Notes: generated by a model not told the origin, from the sequence alone. DNA of 64,000 nt from Streptomyces sp. Tue6028 (GCF_002300165.1 NZ_MLCE01000027.1:1-64000), one strand, 5' to 3'. Shown: positions 53,367 through 61,347, counted from the first letter of the stretch. Translations and numbers: made by a program.

Positions 53367-53940
53367 GCGGCGTCCGCCCCAGCCAGGCCGCCAGCCGTTC
53401 GTAGGCGTCGGCCCCGTCGGGGGCCGGGACCGCGGAGCCGAACGGCACCTCCGGGTCCTCCCGCTGTGCGTCGGGCAGCACCTGCCGGGCGACCGCGAGC
53501 GCGAACTCGGCGAGTTCCGGGTCGAGTGCGAGCGGCCGGCCGAGTGCGTCGGAGAGGTCCCAGGTGTGGGTGACCGCCTCCATGACGTAGCCGGACAGTG
53601 CCTGGCGTCCGGGCGCCTCTCCCCACGGGACCCGGACGAGGGCGTCGAGGCGCGCGTCGTCCGCCCACGCCTTGTCGACCTCGGTCCTGGCCCCGTCGTA
53701 GGCGGCGCTCCATGCGTCGTCCCGCACCCCGTCGGCGAACGGCCGCACGGCCAGTCCGTCGCCGCCCGCCCCGATCACCGCGATACGACGGGTGCCGCCG
53801 ACGATGTGCGACAGGAGCGTGCGCACGTCGAACTCGGCGCACGGGGTGGGTCCTGCGAGCTGCTCCGGCCGCACCGTCCCGACCAGGGCGGCGATCTGCT
53901 CGGCGGTGCGGGTGTACAGGGGGCGGGGATCGACGTTCAT
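53353..53940 (-). CDS. TIGR03086-family metal-binding protein (DinB/MDMPI-like)
   Basis: 195 residues. The family N-terminus PLYTRTAEQIAALVGTVRPEQLAGPTPCAEFDVRTLLSHIVGG is plain, and a second helix bears EAVTHTWDLSDALGR with the second His. The DinB/mycothiol-dependent maleylpyruvate isomerase-like four-helix fold binds a divalent metal; members probably act in thiol-dependent detoxification, but the substrate is unknown. ATG 53940 with AGAGG upstream. Divergent from the WYL regulator across 83 bp with a shared dyad, so likely its target. Confidence 0.88.
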   Translation of the reverse strand: MNVDPRPLYTRTAEQIAALVGTVRPEQLAGPTPCAEFDVRTLLSHIVGGTRRIAVIGAGGDGLAVRPFADGVRDDAWSAAYDGARTEVDKAWADDARLDALVRVPWGEAPGRQALSGYVMEAVTHTWDLSDALGRPLALDPELAEFALAVARQVLPDAQREDPEVPFGSAVPAPDGADAYERLAAWLGRTPLSRA

Positions 53941-53989
53941 CGCTGACCTCTTCCGTGTCTCGGTGTGCCCCCAGCCTCGCCGCATAACC

Positions 53990-54004
53990 TGACAGTTTCC
54001 GTCA
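53990..54004. promoter_or_regulatory. Dyad between TIGR03086 gene and WYL regulator
   Basis: TGACAGTTTCCGTCA: perfect TGAC/GTCA arms with a 7-bp centre, midway between the divergent starts. A candidate operator for the WYL protein. Confidence 0.6.
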
Positions 54005-54023
54005 ACATTTGCGAAGGCTTCCG

Positions 54024-55007
54024 GTGGACGCGATCCTGGGGCCCGTGAAGTCCGACCGCCTGCTCTCGATCCTCCTGCTGCTGCAGACCCGCGGCCGCGT
54101 CCCGGCGCACGAGCTCGCCGACCGGCTGGAGGTGTCGGTCCGCACCATCTATCGCGATGTCGAGGCGCTGTCGGCCTCCGGCGTCCCGGTCTACGCCGAA
54201 CGCGGCCGGCACGGCGGCATCGAACTGCTCGCCGGATTCCGTACGGACGTCACGGGCCTGACCGCCGACGAGTCCCGCGCGCTGTTCATCCTCGCCGCGC
54301 AGGGCGCGCACGCCGCGCTCGGCCTGGACGCGGCGCTCGGCTCCGCGCTGCGCAAGGTGATGGCCGCGCTGCCCGCACCCCACCGGCCCGCCGCCGAGGT
54401 GACGAGCCGGCGCGTCCTGGTCGACGCGACCCGCTGGAAGGGCGGACCGCGACCGGCCGTGGACCTGGACGTGTTGCAGGACGCCGTCTTCTCCGACCGG
54501 CGGCTGCGGCTGCGGTACCGGCACAGCGGGGACGCCGAGGCGCACACGTACACCGTCGACCCGTACGGACTCGTGTCCAAGGCCGGTGTCTGGTACCTGG
54601 TCGCCGACCGGCGTGCGAAGCCGCGGTTGTTCCGTGCCGACCGGGTGCGCGCGGCGACCGTTCTGCCCGATCCGGTGCGCCGTCGGCCGGGAGTCGAACT
54701 CGCCGACGCCTGGGAGGTGTTGCGCCGCCGGGTGGAGGAGCGTCCGGGCGGTGTCGATGTCACGGTCCGGGTGCGGCGCTCCCGCCTCGATCTGTTCCTG
54801 CGCCTGAACGCGGCCACGCTCGCGGAACTGCCGGAGGACGACGGGACGGGCGACTGGGTGGTGGCCCGGCTGTCCTGCGGCGCGGTCCGCGAGGCCCGCA
54901 CCCTGCTGGCCTTCGGTGACGCGGTGGAGGTCCTCTCCCCGCCCGAGGTCCGTGCGGAGCTCGCCGCGACTGCCGCCGCCGTCCGCGCGGTGTACGAGGG
55001 GGATTGA
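54024..55007 (+). CDS. YafY-type transcriptional regulator (HTH_11-WYL)
   Basis: 327 residues. HTH_11 winged helix (SDRLLSILLLLQTRGRVPAHELADRLEVSVRTIYRDVEALSASGVPVYAERGRHGG, about 10-65), WYL domain (about 150-215, YTVDPYGLVSKAGVWYLVADR) and a C-terminal WCX extension (VDVTVRVRRSRL...). WYL domains sense small ligands or nucleic acids. GTG 54024 is preferred for GAAGG 6 nt upstream; GTG 54045 is the alternative. It likely controls the divergent TIGR03086 gene and itself. Confidence 0.9.
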   Translation: MDAILGPVKSDRLLSILLLLQTRGRVPAHELADRLEVSVRTIYRDVEALSASGVPVYAERGRHGGIELLAGFRTDVTGLTADESRALFILAAQGAHAALGLDAALGSALRKVMAALPAPHRPAAEVTSRRVLVDATRWKGGPRPAVDLDVLQDAVFSDRRLRLRYRHSGDAEAHTYTVDPYGLVSKAGVWYLVADRRAKPRLFRADRVRAATVLPDPVRRRPGVELADAWEVLRRRVEERPGGVDVTVRVRRSRLDLFLRLNAATLAELPEDDGTGDWVVARLSCGAVREARTLLAFGDAVEVLSPPEVRAELAATAAAVRAVYEGD

Positions 55008-55144
55008 GGTCGGCGCGCGGGCCGCCCGTCCACAGCAAGACACAGCCCCAGCACAGCACGGGCCTACCTGGATCTGGTGCTCTTGGCCCCCGCTCATCCG
55101 GTTCTCATCGACCGGTCCCCTTGACCTGCCTGGGAGTTGCCCTC

Positions 55145-55498
55145 ATGAACCGTCGCGCACGACACGCCCTCGTCCCCGCCGTCGCCCTGCTGGTGCTCTC
55201 ACCGCTGCTGGCCGCCTGCGGCTCGGGCGACTCCTCGTCGTCCTCGGACGGCGACTCCGGCGGGCAGAGCTGCCGGCGGCCGTCCGGCATGCCGAGCGGG
55301 GGCCCGTCCGGACGTCCCGGCGGCGCGCCGTCCGGAATGCCCACGCCGTCCGGGACGCCGTCGGTCATGCCCACCGGCAAGGCGCCGTCCGGCGCTCCCT
55401 CCGGGATGCCGAGCGGGATGCCCGGTGGCGGCGCGGGTGGCGGACAGGGCGGCTGCGGCGGCCCCGGAGGCGGTCAGGGACAGCGGGCGCAGGGCTGA
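55145..55498 (+). CDS. Small Gly/Pro/Ser/Met-rich repetitive lipoprotein
   Basis: 117 residues. Signal with lipobox LLAAC (C25), a Ser/Asp-rich tether (28-41) and then short PSG(M/R)P/PSGAP repeats to about 95, ending in a Gly/Gln/Cys-rich tail (GGGQGGCGGPGGGQGQ). No catalytic domain is visible; Cys at 25 (lipid), about 43 and near 104. The composition suggests a flexible surface protein. ATG 55145 with GGGAG upstream. I do not recognise the family. It follows the WYL gene at 137 bp. Confidence 0.75.
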   Translation: MNRRARHALVPAVALLVLSPLLAACGSGDSSSSSDGDSGGQSCRRPSGMPSGGPSGRPGGAPSGMPTPSGTPSVMPTGKAPSGAPSGMPSGMPGGGAGGGQGGCGGPGGGQGQRAQG

Positions 55499-55573
55499 AC
55501 CGGCCGGCGCGACCTGGGTGGCCCGCTCCGGAGGGCCGGCGTGACCCGGGGCGCGAACTCGGCCGTCGTACGG

Positions 55574-55612
55574 CGAGGGCGGCGCACCTGGTGAACGGGT
55601 GCGCCGCCCTCG
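55574..55612. terminator. Strong hairpin between the repetitive lipoprotein and the tetR repeat array
   Basis: Perfect 15-bp stem CGAGGGCGGCGCACC and complement with a 9-nt loop, 75 nt after the lipoprotein stop. It is also positioned to end the leftward tetR transcript after it crosses the array. Confidence 0.85.
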
Positions 55613-55643
55613 TGCGTCGCCCCGGACCGCGGTGGCGTCCTGG

Positions 55644-55918
55644 GTCAGCCCAGCTGGTGGTGGCGTCTCGCGTCAGCCCAGCTGGTGGTGGCGTCTCGCG
55701 TCAGCCCAGCTGGTGGTGGCGTCTCGCGTCAGCCCGGCCGGTGGTGGCGTCTCGCGTCAGCCCGGCCGGTGGTGGCGTCTCGCGTCAGCCCGGCCGGTGG
55801 TGGCGTCTCGCGTCAGCCCAGCTGGTGGTGGCGTCTCGCGTCAGCCCGGCCGGTGGTGGCGTCTCGCGTCAGCCCAGCTGGTGGTGGCGTCCCGCGTCAC
55901 CCCAGCCAGTGGTGGCGG
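55644..55918. repeat. 28-bp tandem array of the tetR 3' end, nine copies plus the gene's own
   Basis: Units start at 55644, 55672, 55700, 55728, 55756, 55784, 55812, 55840 and 55868; the tenth (55896) is the tetR end itself. Each unit read on the minus strand encodes R-H-H-(Q/R)-(L/P)-G-stop, like the gene's RHHWLG-stop. Units differ almost only at two positions inside a hexamer that is CAGCTG (units 1, 2, 3, 7, 9) or CGGCCG (4, 5, 6, 8); both are perfect palindromes. This fills the gene-free region 55613-55896. Confidence 0.92.
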
Positions 55919-56523
55919 CCGATGCTGATCAGCCGCATCTGCCGGCTCGCCGTGCGGGCCACGCGCTCCCGCTCCGCCTCGGGCGCCTCCAGCGCCTCCA
56001 GGAAGGCCGACGCCGCCATCAGCATGTGGTCGACGTACAGGCCCGCGAGCATCAGCAGGTCCTCGTCGTTCCACCCCTCCGACTCGGGGTGTTCGGCCAG
56101 CGCGACCTTCACCTCCTCGGCGAACCGGGCCAGTTGCTCGCGGATCGCGTCCCGCACCGGCTGGACGCCGCCGTGCCGCTCCCGCGCGATGAAGCGGACG
56201 TGCGCCGGATACCTCTCGACATGACGGGCGATCAGATCGACGGCCCGCGTGATGCGTTCGTCGCTGTCGCCGGCCGCGGAGACGGTGTCCTCGATCATCG
56301 GGTGCAGACTGCCCAGCGCCTCCTCGACGAGCGCCACCCCGAGGTCCGCCGTCGAGCGGAAGTGCCGGTAGAAGGCGGTCGGGGCGACGCCGACCGCGCG
56401 GGTGACCTCCCGCAGGCCCAGGCTGCTCAGGCTCTGCTCCTCCAGGAGACCCAACGCCGCGTCGAGGAGCGCCTGTCGGGTCTTCTGCTTCTGGGCCTGG
56501 CGGATGCCGAGAGTGTGACTCAT
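55897..56523 (-). CDS. TetR-family transcriptional regulator
   Basis: 208 residues. N-terminal HTH (KTRQALLDAALGLLEEQSLSSLGLREVTRAVGVAPTAFYRHFRSTADLG, about 14-60) with an all-helical ligand domain. The sequence resembles FabR/fatty-acid-type TetR regulators, but the effector is unknown. ATG 56523. Divergent from two small membrane-protein genes; dyads in the shared region are candidate operators. The last codons are repeated in the 28-bp array downstream of its own stop. Confidence 0.92.
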   Translation of the reverse strand: MSHTLGIRQAQKQKTRQALLDAALGLLEEQSLSSLGLREVTRAVGVAPTAFYRHFRSTADLGVALVEEALGSLHPMIEDTVSAAGDSDERITRAVDLIARHVERYPAHVRFIARERHGGVQPVRDAIREQLARFAEEVKVALAEHPESEGWNDEDLLMLAGLYVDHMLMAASAFLEALEAPEAERERVARTASRQMRLISIGRHHWLG

Positions 56524-56530
56524 GCCATGC

Positions 56531-56618
56531 AGTTAACAACTGTTCTCTGTAATTGGAAAGCCGAGAGACGCGCTAGACTCAAGAGTCAGTGAACAACTGT
56601 TACTACAACCGTTCACTG
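56531..56618. promoter_or_regulatory. Candidate TetR operators between tetR and the small membrane genes
   Basis: Two copies of AGT(T/G)AACAACTGTT, at 56531-56544 and 56589-56601 by core alignment. The second lies within a perfect 8-bp dyad CAGTGAAC (56587-56594) / GTTCACTG (56611-56618) with a 16-bp centre. The first overlaps the tetR start region, so autorepression is plausible. Confidence 0.65.
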
Positions 56619-56707
56619 AGTCGTCAAGTCCCGGAAACATCCGGGCCTCACCGTCGAGGCCCGGTACCTCCGGGACGGGACTTCGAGACTTCCACGAGAG
56701 GCATCTC

Positions 56708-56875
56708 ATGTTGTTCCTCGTCGCCGCCCTCCTGCTGCTGGGTGTCGTCATGGGTTCCGTGGCCCACGCGCCGCTGCCCGTCACCCTCGTCGCCGCCGCC
56801 GTCATCGGCGTCTGGCTGGCCGTCTTCGCGGTCCGCGAGCGCCACGCCCGGCGCCGGCACACCTCCGCCAACTGA
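56708..56875 (+). CDS. Small membrane protein
   Basis: 55 residues, too short for most gene calls: MLFLVAALLLLGVVMGSV, then a second hydrophobic stretch VTLVAAAVIGVWLAVFAV, then a basic RERHARRRH tail. Two transmembrane helices with a cytoplasmic Arg-rich end. ATG 56708 with GAGAGG upstream; codon bias is typical. It lies directly behind the TetR operator region and is probably the first gene of that regulon. No known family recognised. Confidence 0.75.
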   Translation: MLFLVAALLLLGVVMGSVAHAPLPVTLVAAAVIGVWLAVFAVRERHARRRHTSAN

Positions 56876-56940
56876 CCGTCGGTGCCACACCACCCGCGCC
56901 GACCGACCGTTGGTGACCACCTCGACCAACCGATCGTTGG
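56875..56940. promoter_or_regulatory. Three clustered short dyads ahead of the DUF4190 gene
   Basis: ACCGTCGGT (56875-56883), ACCGACCGTTGGT (56902-56914) and CCAAC-CGATC-GTTGG (56926-56940), each with mirrored GACC/GGT-like arms, in an 81-bp gap. A possible multi-site operator. Confidence 0.45.
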
Positions 56941-56955
56941 GAGCTGAACCACCTC

Positions 56956-57222
56956 ATGGAACTCACCGCTCAGGCCACCCGCAGGAGCGCCGCCCGGGAC
57001 GCCGACGGCATGGCCGTCGCCTCCTTCATCCTCGGCCTCCTCGGCCTGCTGGTCCTCAACGTCTTCCTGGGCCCGATCGCCATCGCCCTGGCCTCCGTCG
57101 CCCTGTGGCGCGGCACGGCCCGCCGCGGACGCGCCTTCCTCGGCCTCGGTCTCGGCGTCGCCGACCTGCTCGTCCTCGTGGCGTTCATGCAGTTCGACTC
57201 GACGGTGTCCTGGAACTTCTAG
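56956..57222 (+). CDS. DUF4190-like small membrane protein
   Basis: 88 residues: a short soluble start, then GMAVASFILGLLGLLVLNVFLGPIAIALASVALWRGTARRGRAFLGLGLGVADLLVLVAFM with two transmembrane helices and a positively charged turn, the DUF4190 pattern. Function unknown. ATG 56956; GGGAG lies 14 nt upstream. It probably shares a transcript with the 55-residue membrane protein 80 bp upstream. Confidence 0.82.
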   Translation: MELTAQATRRSAARDADGMAVASFILGLLGLLVLNVFLGPIAIALASVALWRGTARRGRAFLGLGLGVADLLVLVAFMQFDSTVSWNF

Positions 57223-57296
57223 GCCCTGTCGACCCCCGGCTGCCGGCCCGTCCGGCGGCCACCCCGGTGGGGGCCGAGCCGCGTACGGCGGGCCCG

Positions 57297-57302
57297 TAGA
57301 AT
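57297..57302 (+). promoter_or_regulatory. Possible -10 of the cysteine desulfurase gene
   Basis: TAGAAT 10 nt ahead of ATG 57313 with no ribosome site in between, so the mRNA may be almost leaderless. The -35 is not clear. Confidence 0.4.
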
Positions 57303-57312
57303 CGGGCCCACC

Positions 57313-58482
57313 ATGGCTTACCTCGACCACGCCGCGACCACCCCGATGCTCCCCGAGGCGGTAGAGGCACTGACCGCCCAGCTGAGCGTCACGGGCAACG
57401 CCTCCTCCCTCCACGCCGCCGGCCGCCGCGCCAGGCGCACGGTCGAGGAAGCCCGCGAGACCCTGGCGGAATCCCTCGGCGCCCGCCCCAGCGAGGTGGT
57501 CTTCACCTCCGGCGGCACCGAGGCCGACAACCTCGCCGTGAAGGGTCTGTACTGGGCCCGCAGAGACGCCGACCCGGCCCGCACCCGGGTCCTGGCGAGC
57601 CCCGTCGAGCACCACGCCGTCCTCGACGCCGTGCACTGGCTCGGCGAGCACGAGGGCGCCACGGTCGAGTATCTGCCCGTCGACTCCCACGGCCGCGTGC
57701 ACCCGCAGGCGCTGCGCGAGGCACTCGCCCGCAATCCCGACGACGTCGCGCTCGCCACCGTCATGTGGGCGAACAACGAGATCGGCACCGTGATGCCGGT
57801 GCGCGAACTGGCCGACGTGGCCGCCGAGTTCGGCGTCCCGCTGCACGCCGACGCCGTCCAGGCCTTCGGTCAGGTCCCCGTCGACTTCGGCACCTCCGGG
57901 CTCGCCGCCATGACCGTCTCCGGCCACAAGATCGGCGGACCGTACGGCATCGGCGCGCTGCTCCTCGGCCGTGAGTACAGCCCCGTGCCGGTGCTGCACG
58001 GCGGCGGCCAGGAACGGCACGTCCGCTCCGGCACCCTCGACGTGCCCGCGATCGCGTCCTTCGCCGTCGCCGGACGGCTGGCCGCCGAGCAGCGCGAGTG
58101 GTTCGCCCGGGAGATCGGAGCCCTGCGCGACCGACTGGTCGAGGTCGTGCGCGAGGCGGTGCCCGACGCGATCCTCGGCGGCGACCCGGCGGCCGGCGGA
58201 CGCCTGCCGGCCAACGCGCACTTCACCTTCCCCGGCTGCGAGGGCGACTCGCTCCTGCTCCTGCTGGACGCGCAGGGCATCGAGTGCTCCACGGGCTCAG
58301 CCTGCACCGCGGGCGTCGCCCAGCCCAGCCACGTCCTCCTCGCCACCGGAACCGACCCCGACCTCGCCCGGGGCACCCTGCGCTTCTCCCTCGGCCACAC
58401 CTCCACCGAGGCGGACGTCGAGGCGGTGGCGAAGGCGATCGGTCCGGCGGTGGAACGCGCGCGCACGGCGGGTCTCAGCTAG
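57313..58482 (+). CDS. Cysteine desulfurase (NifS/IscS family)
   Basis: 389 residues. PLP enzyme that releases sulfane sulfur from cysteine. PLP lysine K206 in SGHKIGGPYG; catalytic cysteine C331 in CSTGSACTAG; substrate motifs YLDHAATTP, NASSLHAAG, FTSGGTEADNLA, MWANNEIGTV and HADAVQAFG. Upstream of mnmA (59284) by one divergent gene, so sulfur transfer to MnmA for tRNA 2-thiouridine is the likely main role; iron-sulfur supply is an alternative. ATG 57313, probably leaderless. It converges with the amidase gene. Confidence 0.95.
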   Translation: MAYLDHAATTPMLPEAVEALTAQLSVTGNASSLHAAGRRARRTVEEARETLAESLGARPSEVVFTSGGTEADNLAVKGLYWARRDADPARTRVLASPVEHHAVLDAVHWLGEHEGATVEYLPVDSHGRVHPQALREALARNPDDVALATVMWANNEIGTVMPVRELADVAAEFGVPLHADAVQAFGQVPVDFGTSGLAAMTVSGHKIGGPYGIGALLLGREYSPVPVLHGGGQERHVRSGTLDVPAIASFAVAGRLAAEQREWFAREIGALRDRLVEVVREAVPDAILGGDPAAGGRLPANAHFTFPGCEGDSLLLLLDAQGIECSTGSACTAGVAQPSHVLLATGTDPDLARGTLRFSLGHTSTEADVEAVAKAIGPAVERARTAGLS

Positions 58483-58491
58483 CGCGGCCGC

Positions 58492-58525
58492 GACCGGCCC
58501 CGGCGGTGACCCGCCCCGGCCGCGC
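58492..58525. terminator. Shared hairpin between convergent desulfurase and amidase genes
   Basis: Perfect 9-bp arms GCGCGGCCG / CGGCCGCGC with a 16-nt loop that itself contains a small GGCGG/CCGCC stem; bidirectional by position. Confidence 0.7.
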
Positions 58526-58539
58526 GGACCGGCGCGGGG

Positions 58540-59223
58540 TCAGGCCTTGGCCGTACGCGCCTGCCGTACGAGCCGTATGTACCGGTCCCAGTCCCAGTGC
58601 GGTCCGGGGTCGGTGTGGTCCGTGCCCGGCACTTCCACGTGCCCGATGATGTGCTTCCGGTCGACAGGGATGTCGTAGCGCCCGCATATCCCGGCCGCGA
58701 GCCGCGCGGAGGCGGCGTACATCGCGTCCGTGAACGAGGAGGCGCGCTCGACGAAGCCCTCGTGCTCGATGCCGACGCTCCGTTCGTTGTACTCGCGGTT
58801 GCCCGCGTGGAACGCCACGTCCAGCTCGCGGATCATCTGGGTGATGTGTCCGTCCCTGCGGACGACATAGTGCGCCGCCGCGCCGTGCCCCGGGTCCTGG
58901 AAGACCTTCACCGCGCTCCGGAAACTGCCCTGGGTGACATGGACGACGACCCGGTCTATCGCATAGTCGGCGGGCCGGTCCGCGCGGCGCCAGTTCGCCG
59001 GGGACGCCGCCACCCACTGGGCGCCCCGGAAGTCCACCGCCCCCGCCACCCGCGGTTTGTCCACGCCGGGCAGCCGCCACCACAGGTGCCCGAGCTCCTC
59101 CCGGGCCAGTGCCGCCGTGCCCAGGGCGGCCGCGGCACCGCCGACGAGCAGCGCCCGGCGCCCGACGCGACGGTCCGCGTCCCCTGCCCCGCGGCCCCGT
59201 GGCTTCGCCTTTTTCTCCCCCAT
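58540..59223 (-). CDS. Tat-exported N-acetylmuramoyl-L-alanine amidase (amidase_2/PGRP)
   Basis: 227 residues. The N-terminus has RR-x-G-RRALLVGGAAAALGTAALA, a twin-arginine-like signal. The amidase_2 domain (about 65-220) has zinc-type ligands: H in DRVVVHVTQG, H in GHVEVPGTDHTDPGPHWDWD, plus AHYVVRRDGHITQMI and HAGNREYNERSVGIEHEG. It cuts the amide between MurNAc and L-Ala; in Streptomyces such enzymes act in wall remodelling or recycling. ATG 59223 with GAAGA upstream. Divergent from mnmA across 60 bp containing the palindrome CGCATATGCG (59235-59244). Confidence 0.93.
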   Translation of the reverse strand: MGEKKAKPRGRGAGDADRRVGRRALLVGGAAAALGTAALAREELGHLWWRLPGVDKPRVAGAVDFRGAQWVAASPANWRRADRPADYAIDRVVVHVTQGSFRSAVKVFQDPGHGAAAHYVVRRDGHITQMIRELDVAFHAGNREYNERSVGIEHEGFVERASSFTDAMYAASARLAAGICGRYDIPVDRKHIIGHVEVPGTDHTDPGPHWDWDRYIRLVRQARTAKA

Positions 59224-59283
59224 GCGATCTTCAACGCATATGCGGGGGATCCGGTTCCCGCGGCCCCGTACCCTGGAGGGGTT

Positions 59284-60405
59284 ATGACTGACACCTCGCA
59301 GCGCCCCCTCCGCGTACTCGCCGCCATGTCGGGCGGTGTGGACTCCGCCGTCGCCGCCGCCCGTGCGGCGGAAGCCGGCCACGACGTGACCGGCGTGCAC
59401 CTCGCCCTGTCGGCGAACCCCCAGTCGTTCCGCACGGGCGCGCGTGGCTGTTGCACGATCGAGGACTCGCGCGACGCCCGCCGCGCGGCCGACGTCATCG
59501 GCATCCCGTTCTACGTGTGGGACCTCGCCGAGCGCTTCCGCGAGGACGTCGTCGAGGACTTCATCGCCGAGTACGAGGCCGGGCGCACCCCGAACCCCTG
59601 CCTGCGCTGCAACGAGAAGATCAAGTTCGCCGCCCTGCTCGACAAGGCGCTCGCCCTCGGCTTCGACGCGGTCTGCACGGGCCACTACGCCAAGGTGTTC
59701 GTGAACGAGGACGGCACGCGCGAGCTGCACCGCGCCTCCGACATGGCCAAGGACCAGTCGTACGTCCTCGGTGTCCTCGACGACCGTCAGCTCGCCCACG
59801 CGCTGTTCCCGCTCGGGGACACGGTCACCACGAAGGACGAGATCCGCGCGGAGGCCGAGCGCCGCGGCCTCGCCGTCGCCAAGAAGCCCGACTCGCACGA
59901 CATCTGCTTCATCGCCGACGGCGACACCCAGGGCTTTCTGGCGAACCGGCTCGGCCGGGCCGAGGGCGACATCGTCGACGAGGCCGGCGCGAAGCTGGGC
60001 ACCCACGAGGGCGCGTACGGCTTCACCATCGGCCAGCGCAAGGGACTGCGCATCGGCACCCCCGCCGCCGACGGCAAGCCGCGCTACGTACTGGACATCT
60101 CGCCGGTGAACAACACGGTGACGGTCGGCCCGGCGGACTCCCTCGACGTGAGCGCCCTGACGGCGATCAAGCCGCGCTGGTGCGGCGCCGCCCCGGCCGG
60201 CCCGGGCACGTACACGGCGCAGCTGCGCGCGCACGGCGGCGAGACCGAGGTGACGGCGGAACTCGTGGACGGAGAACTGCGCGTCGCCTTCACCGAGCCG
60301 GTCCGCGGCGTCGCCCCCGGCCAGGCGGTCGTCCTGTACGACGGCACGCGCGTGGTGGGGTCGGCGACGATCGCGACGACCACGCGCGCGACGGCCGCGG
60401 TATAG
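59284..60405 (+). CDS. mnmA: tRNA-specific 2-thiouridylase
   Basis: 373 residues. ATP-dependent 2-thiolation of U34 in tRNA-Lys/Glu/Gln. Motifs: PP-loop SGGVDSAVAA (16-25), catalytic Cys in NPCLRCNEKIKF (C106, C109 region), second Cys in HDICFIADGD, tRNA-binding AKDQSYVLG, and C-terminal beta-barrel (YVLDISPVNNTVTVG). ATG 59284. It receives sulfur from the desulfurase two genes upstream. Confidence 0.97.
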   Translation: MTDTSQRPLRVLAAMSGGVDSAVAAARAAEAGHDVTGVHLALSANPQSFRTGARGCCTIEDSRDARRAADVIGIPFYVWDLAERFREDVVEDFIAEYEAGRTPNPCLRCNEKIKFAALLDKALALGFDAVCTGHYAKVFVNEDGTRELHRASDMAKDQSYVLGVLDDRQLAHALFPLGDTVTTKDEIRAEAERRGLAVAKKPDSHDICFIADGDTQGFLANRLGRAEGDIVDEAGAKLGTHEGAYGFTIGQRKGLRIGTPAADGKPRYVLDISPVNNTVTVGPADSLDVSALTAIKPRWCGAAPAGPGTYTAQLRAHGGETEVTAELVDGELRVAFTEPVRGVAPGQAVVLYDGTRVVGSATIATTTRATAAV

Positions 60406-60465
60406 AGCGCGACGGCCTCGGTCCAGAAGGGGCCGGCGGGCGCGGCACGCCGGCCTGGGCCGAGT

Positions 60466-60485
60466 GGCCCGGCCGGTGCCGGGCC
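60466..60485. terminator. Hairpin between convergent mnmA and hydrolase genes
   Basis: 8-bp perfect stem GGCCCGGC / GCCGGGCC with a 4-nt loop in the 147-bp convergent gap. Confidence 0.55.
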
Positions 60486-60552
60486 GGCCGGGAGCCTGTG
60501 GCGTTCCGCCCGGCCGGGCTCGCGGAGTGCTGATCCCCGCGGCCGCGCCGCC

Positions 60553-61347
60553 TCAGCCGGCCTCGGCCGTGCCGCCGAAGAAGTCCGCCAGCACCGGGGC
60601 GAGGACCTGCGGGTCCACCATGTGGGTCTGGCCGTCCAGCACCCGGTACGTCCCGTCCGGCGCCGCGTCCGCGACGGCGCGCGCCGCCTCGCGCATCCAC
60701 TCGGGACTCGCGCCGCCCGCCACGGACAGCAGCGGGGCGCCGATCGCGCCCAGCCGCTCCGTGGGCACCGGGCCGTCGCCCAGTGCGGCGTCGTCGTACG
60801 CCAGGGTGGGGGCGATGGCCTCCATGTCGGGCCACGCGGGGGAGCGGCGGGCACCCGCGATCATCTCCGGGGGCATGCCGGTGAGCGACAGGAACAGCTC
60901 CACGGCGTCGCCGCGCCGGTCCTCGGCGAGCAGCCCGGTCAGCCGCTCGGTGTACTCCCGCCGCTCCGCACGGCCCTCGTCATGGACCGCGAACGGTGTT
61001 TCGTAGACGGCGACTTCGGTGAGGGGCAGTCCGCTCGCGGCCGCCTCCAGGGCGAGCGCGCCGCCCGAGGAGACGCCGAAGAGCGCGGCGCTGCCGCCGC
61101 ACGCCTCGATCAGCGCCGCGATGTCCTCGACCTCGCGGGCGACCGCGAACGGCGCGGTGTCGCCGCTCGCGCCGCGCCCCCGGCGGTCGTAGACGACCGC
61201 TCCGAAGCGGTCCGACAGGGCCGCGGCGAGCGGCGCCAGCGTGGCACCCGTACACATGGCTCCGGCGACCAGGATGATCGCCGGGCCGTCACCGAGGCGT
61301 TCGTAGGCGATGGGGGTCCCGTCGCGCGAGACGGTCTTCTTGTCCAT
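60553..61347 (-). CDS. Alpha/beta-fold hydrolase
   Basis: 264 residues. Family start TVSRDGTPIAYERLGDGPAIILVAGAMCTG, YDRRGRGASGD, nucleophile elbow GVSSGGALAL (Ser in G-x-S-x-G) and late His in GQTHMVDP, consistent with a complete triad. Similar Streptomyces proteins are annotated as esterases or epoxide-hydrolase-like; the substrate is unknown. ATG 61347 has no clear ribosome site (ACGGGT precedes it, as it does for the next gene). Confidence 0.88.
   Translation of the reverse strand: MDKKTVSRDGTPIAYERLGDGPAIILVAGAMCTGATLAPLAAALSDRFGAVVYDRRGRGASGDTAPFAVAREVEDIAALIEACGGSAALFGVSSGGALALEAAASGLPLTEVAVYETPFAVHDEGRAERREYTERLTGLLAEDRRGDAVELFLSLTGMPPEMIAGARRSPAWPDMEAIAPTLAYDDAALGDGPVPTERLGAIGAPLLSVAGGASPEWMREAARAVADAAPDGTYRVLDGQTHMVDPQVLAPVLADFFGGTAEAG

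Noticed and set aside
55599..55928. Open frames through the 28-bp array
   Set aside because: They only read the repeat (period 84 nt in protein); no start with a ribosome site.
59235..59244. CGCATATGCG palindrome between amidase and mnmA as an operator
   Set aside because: A single short palindrome with no second site; too little evidence to call.
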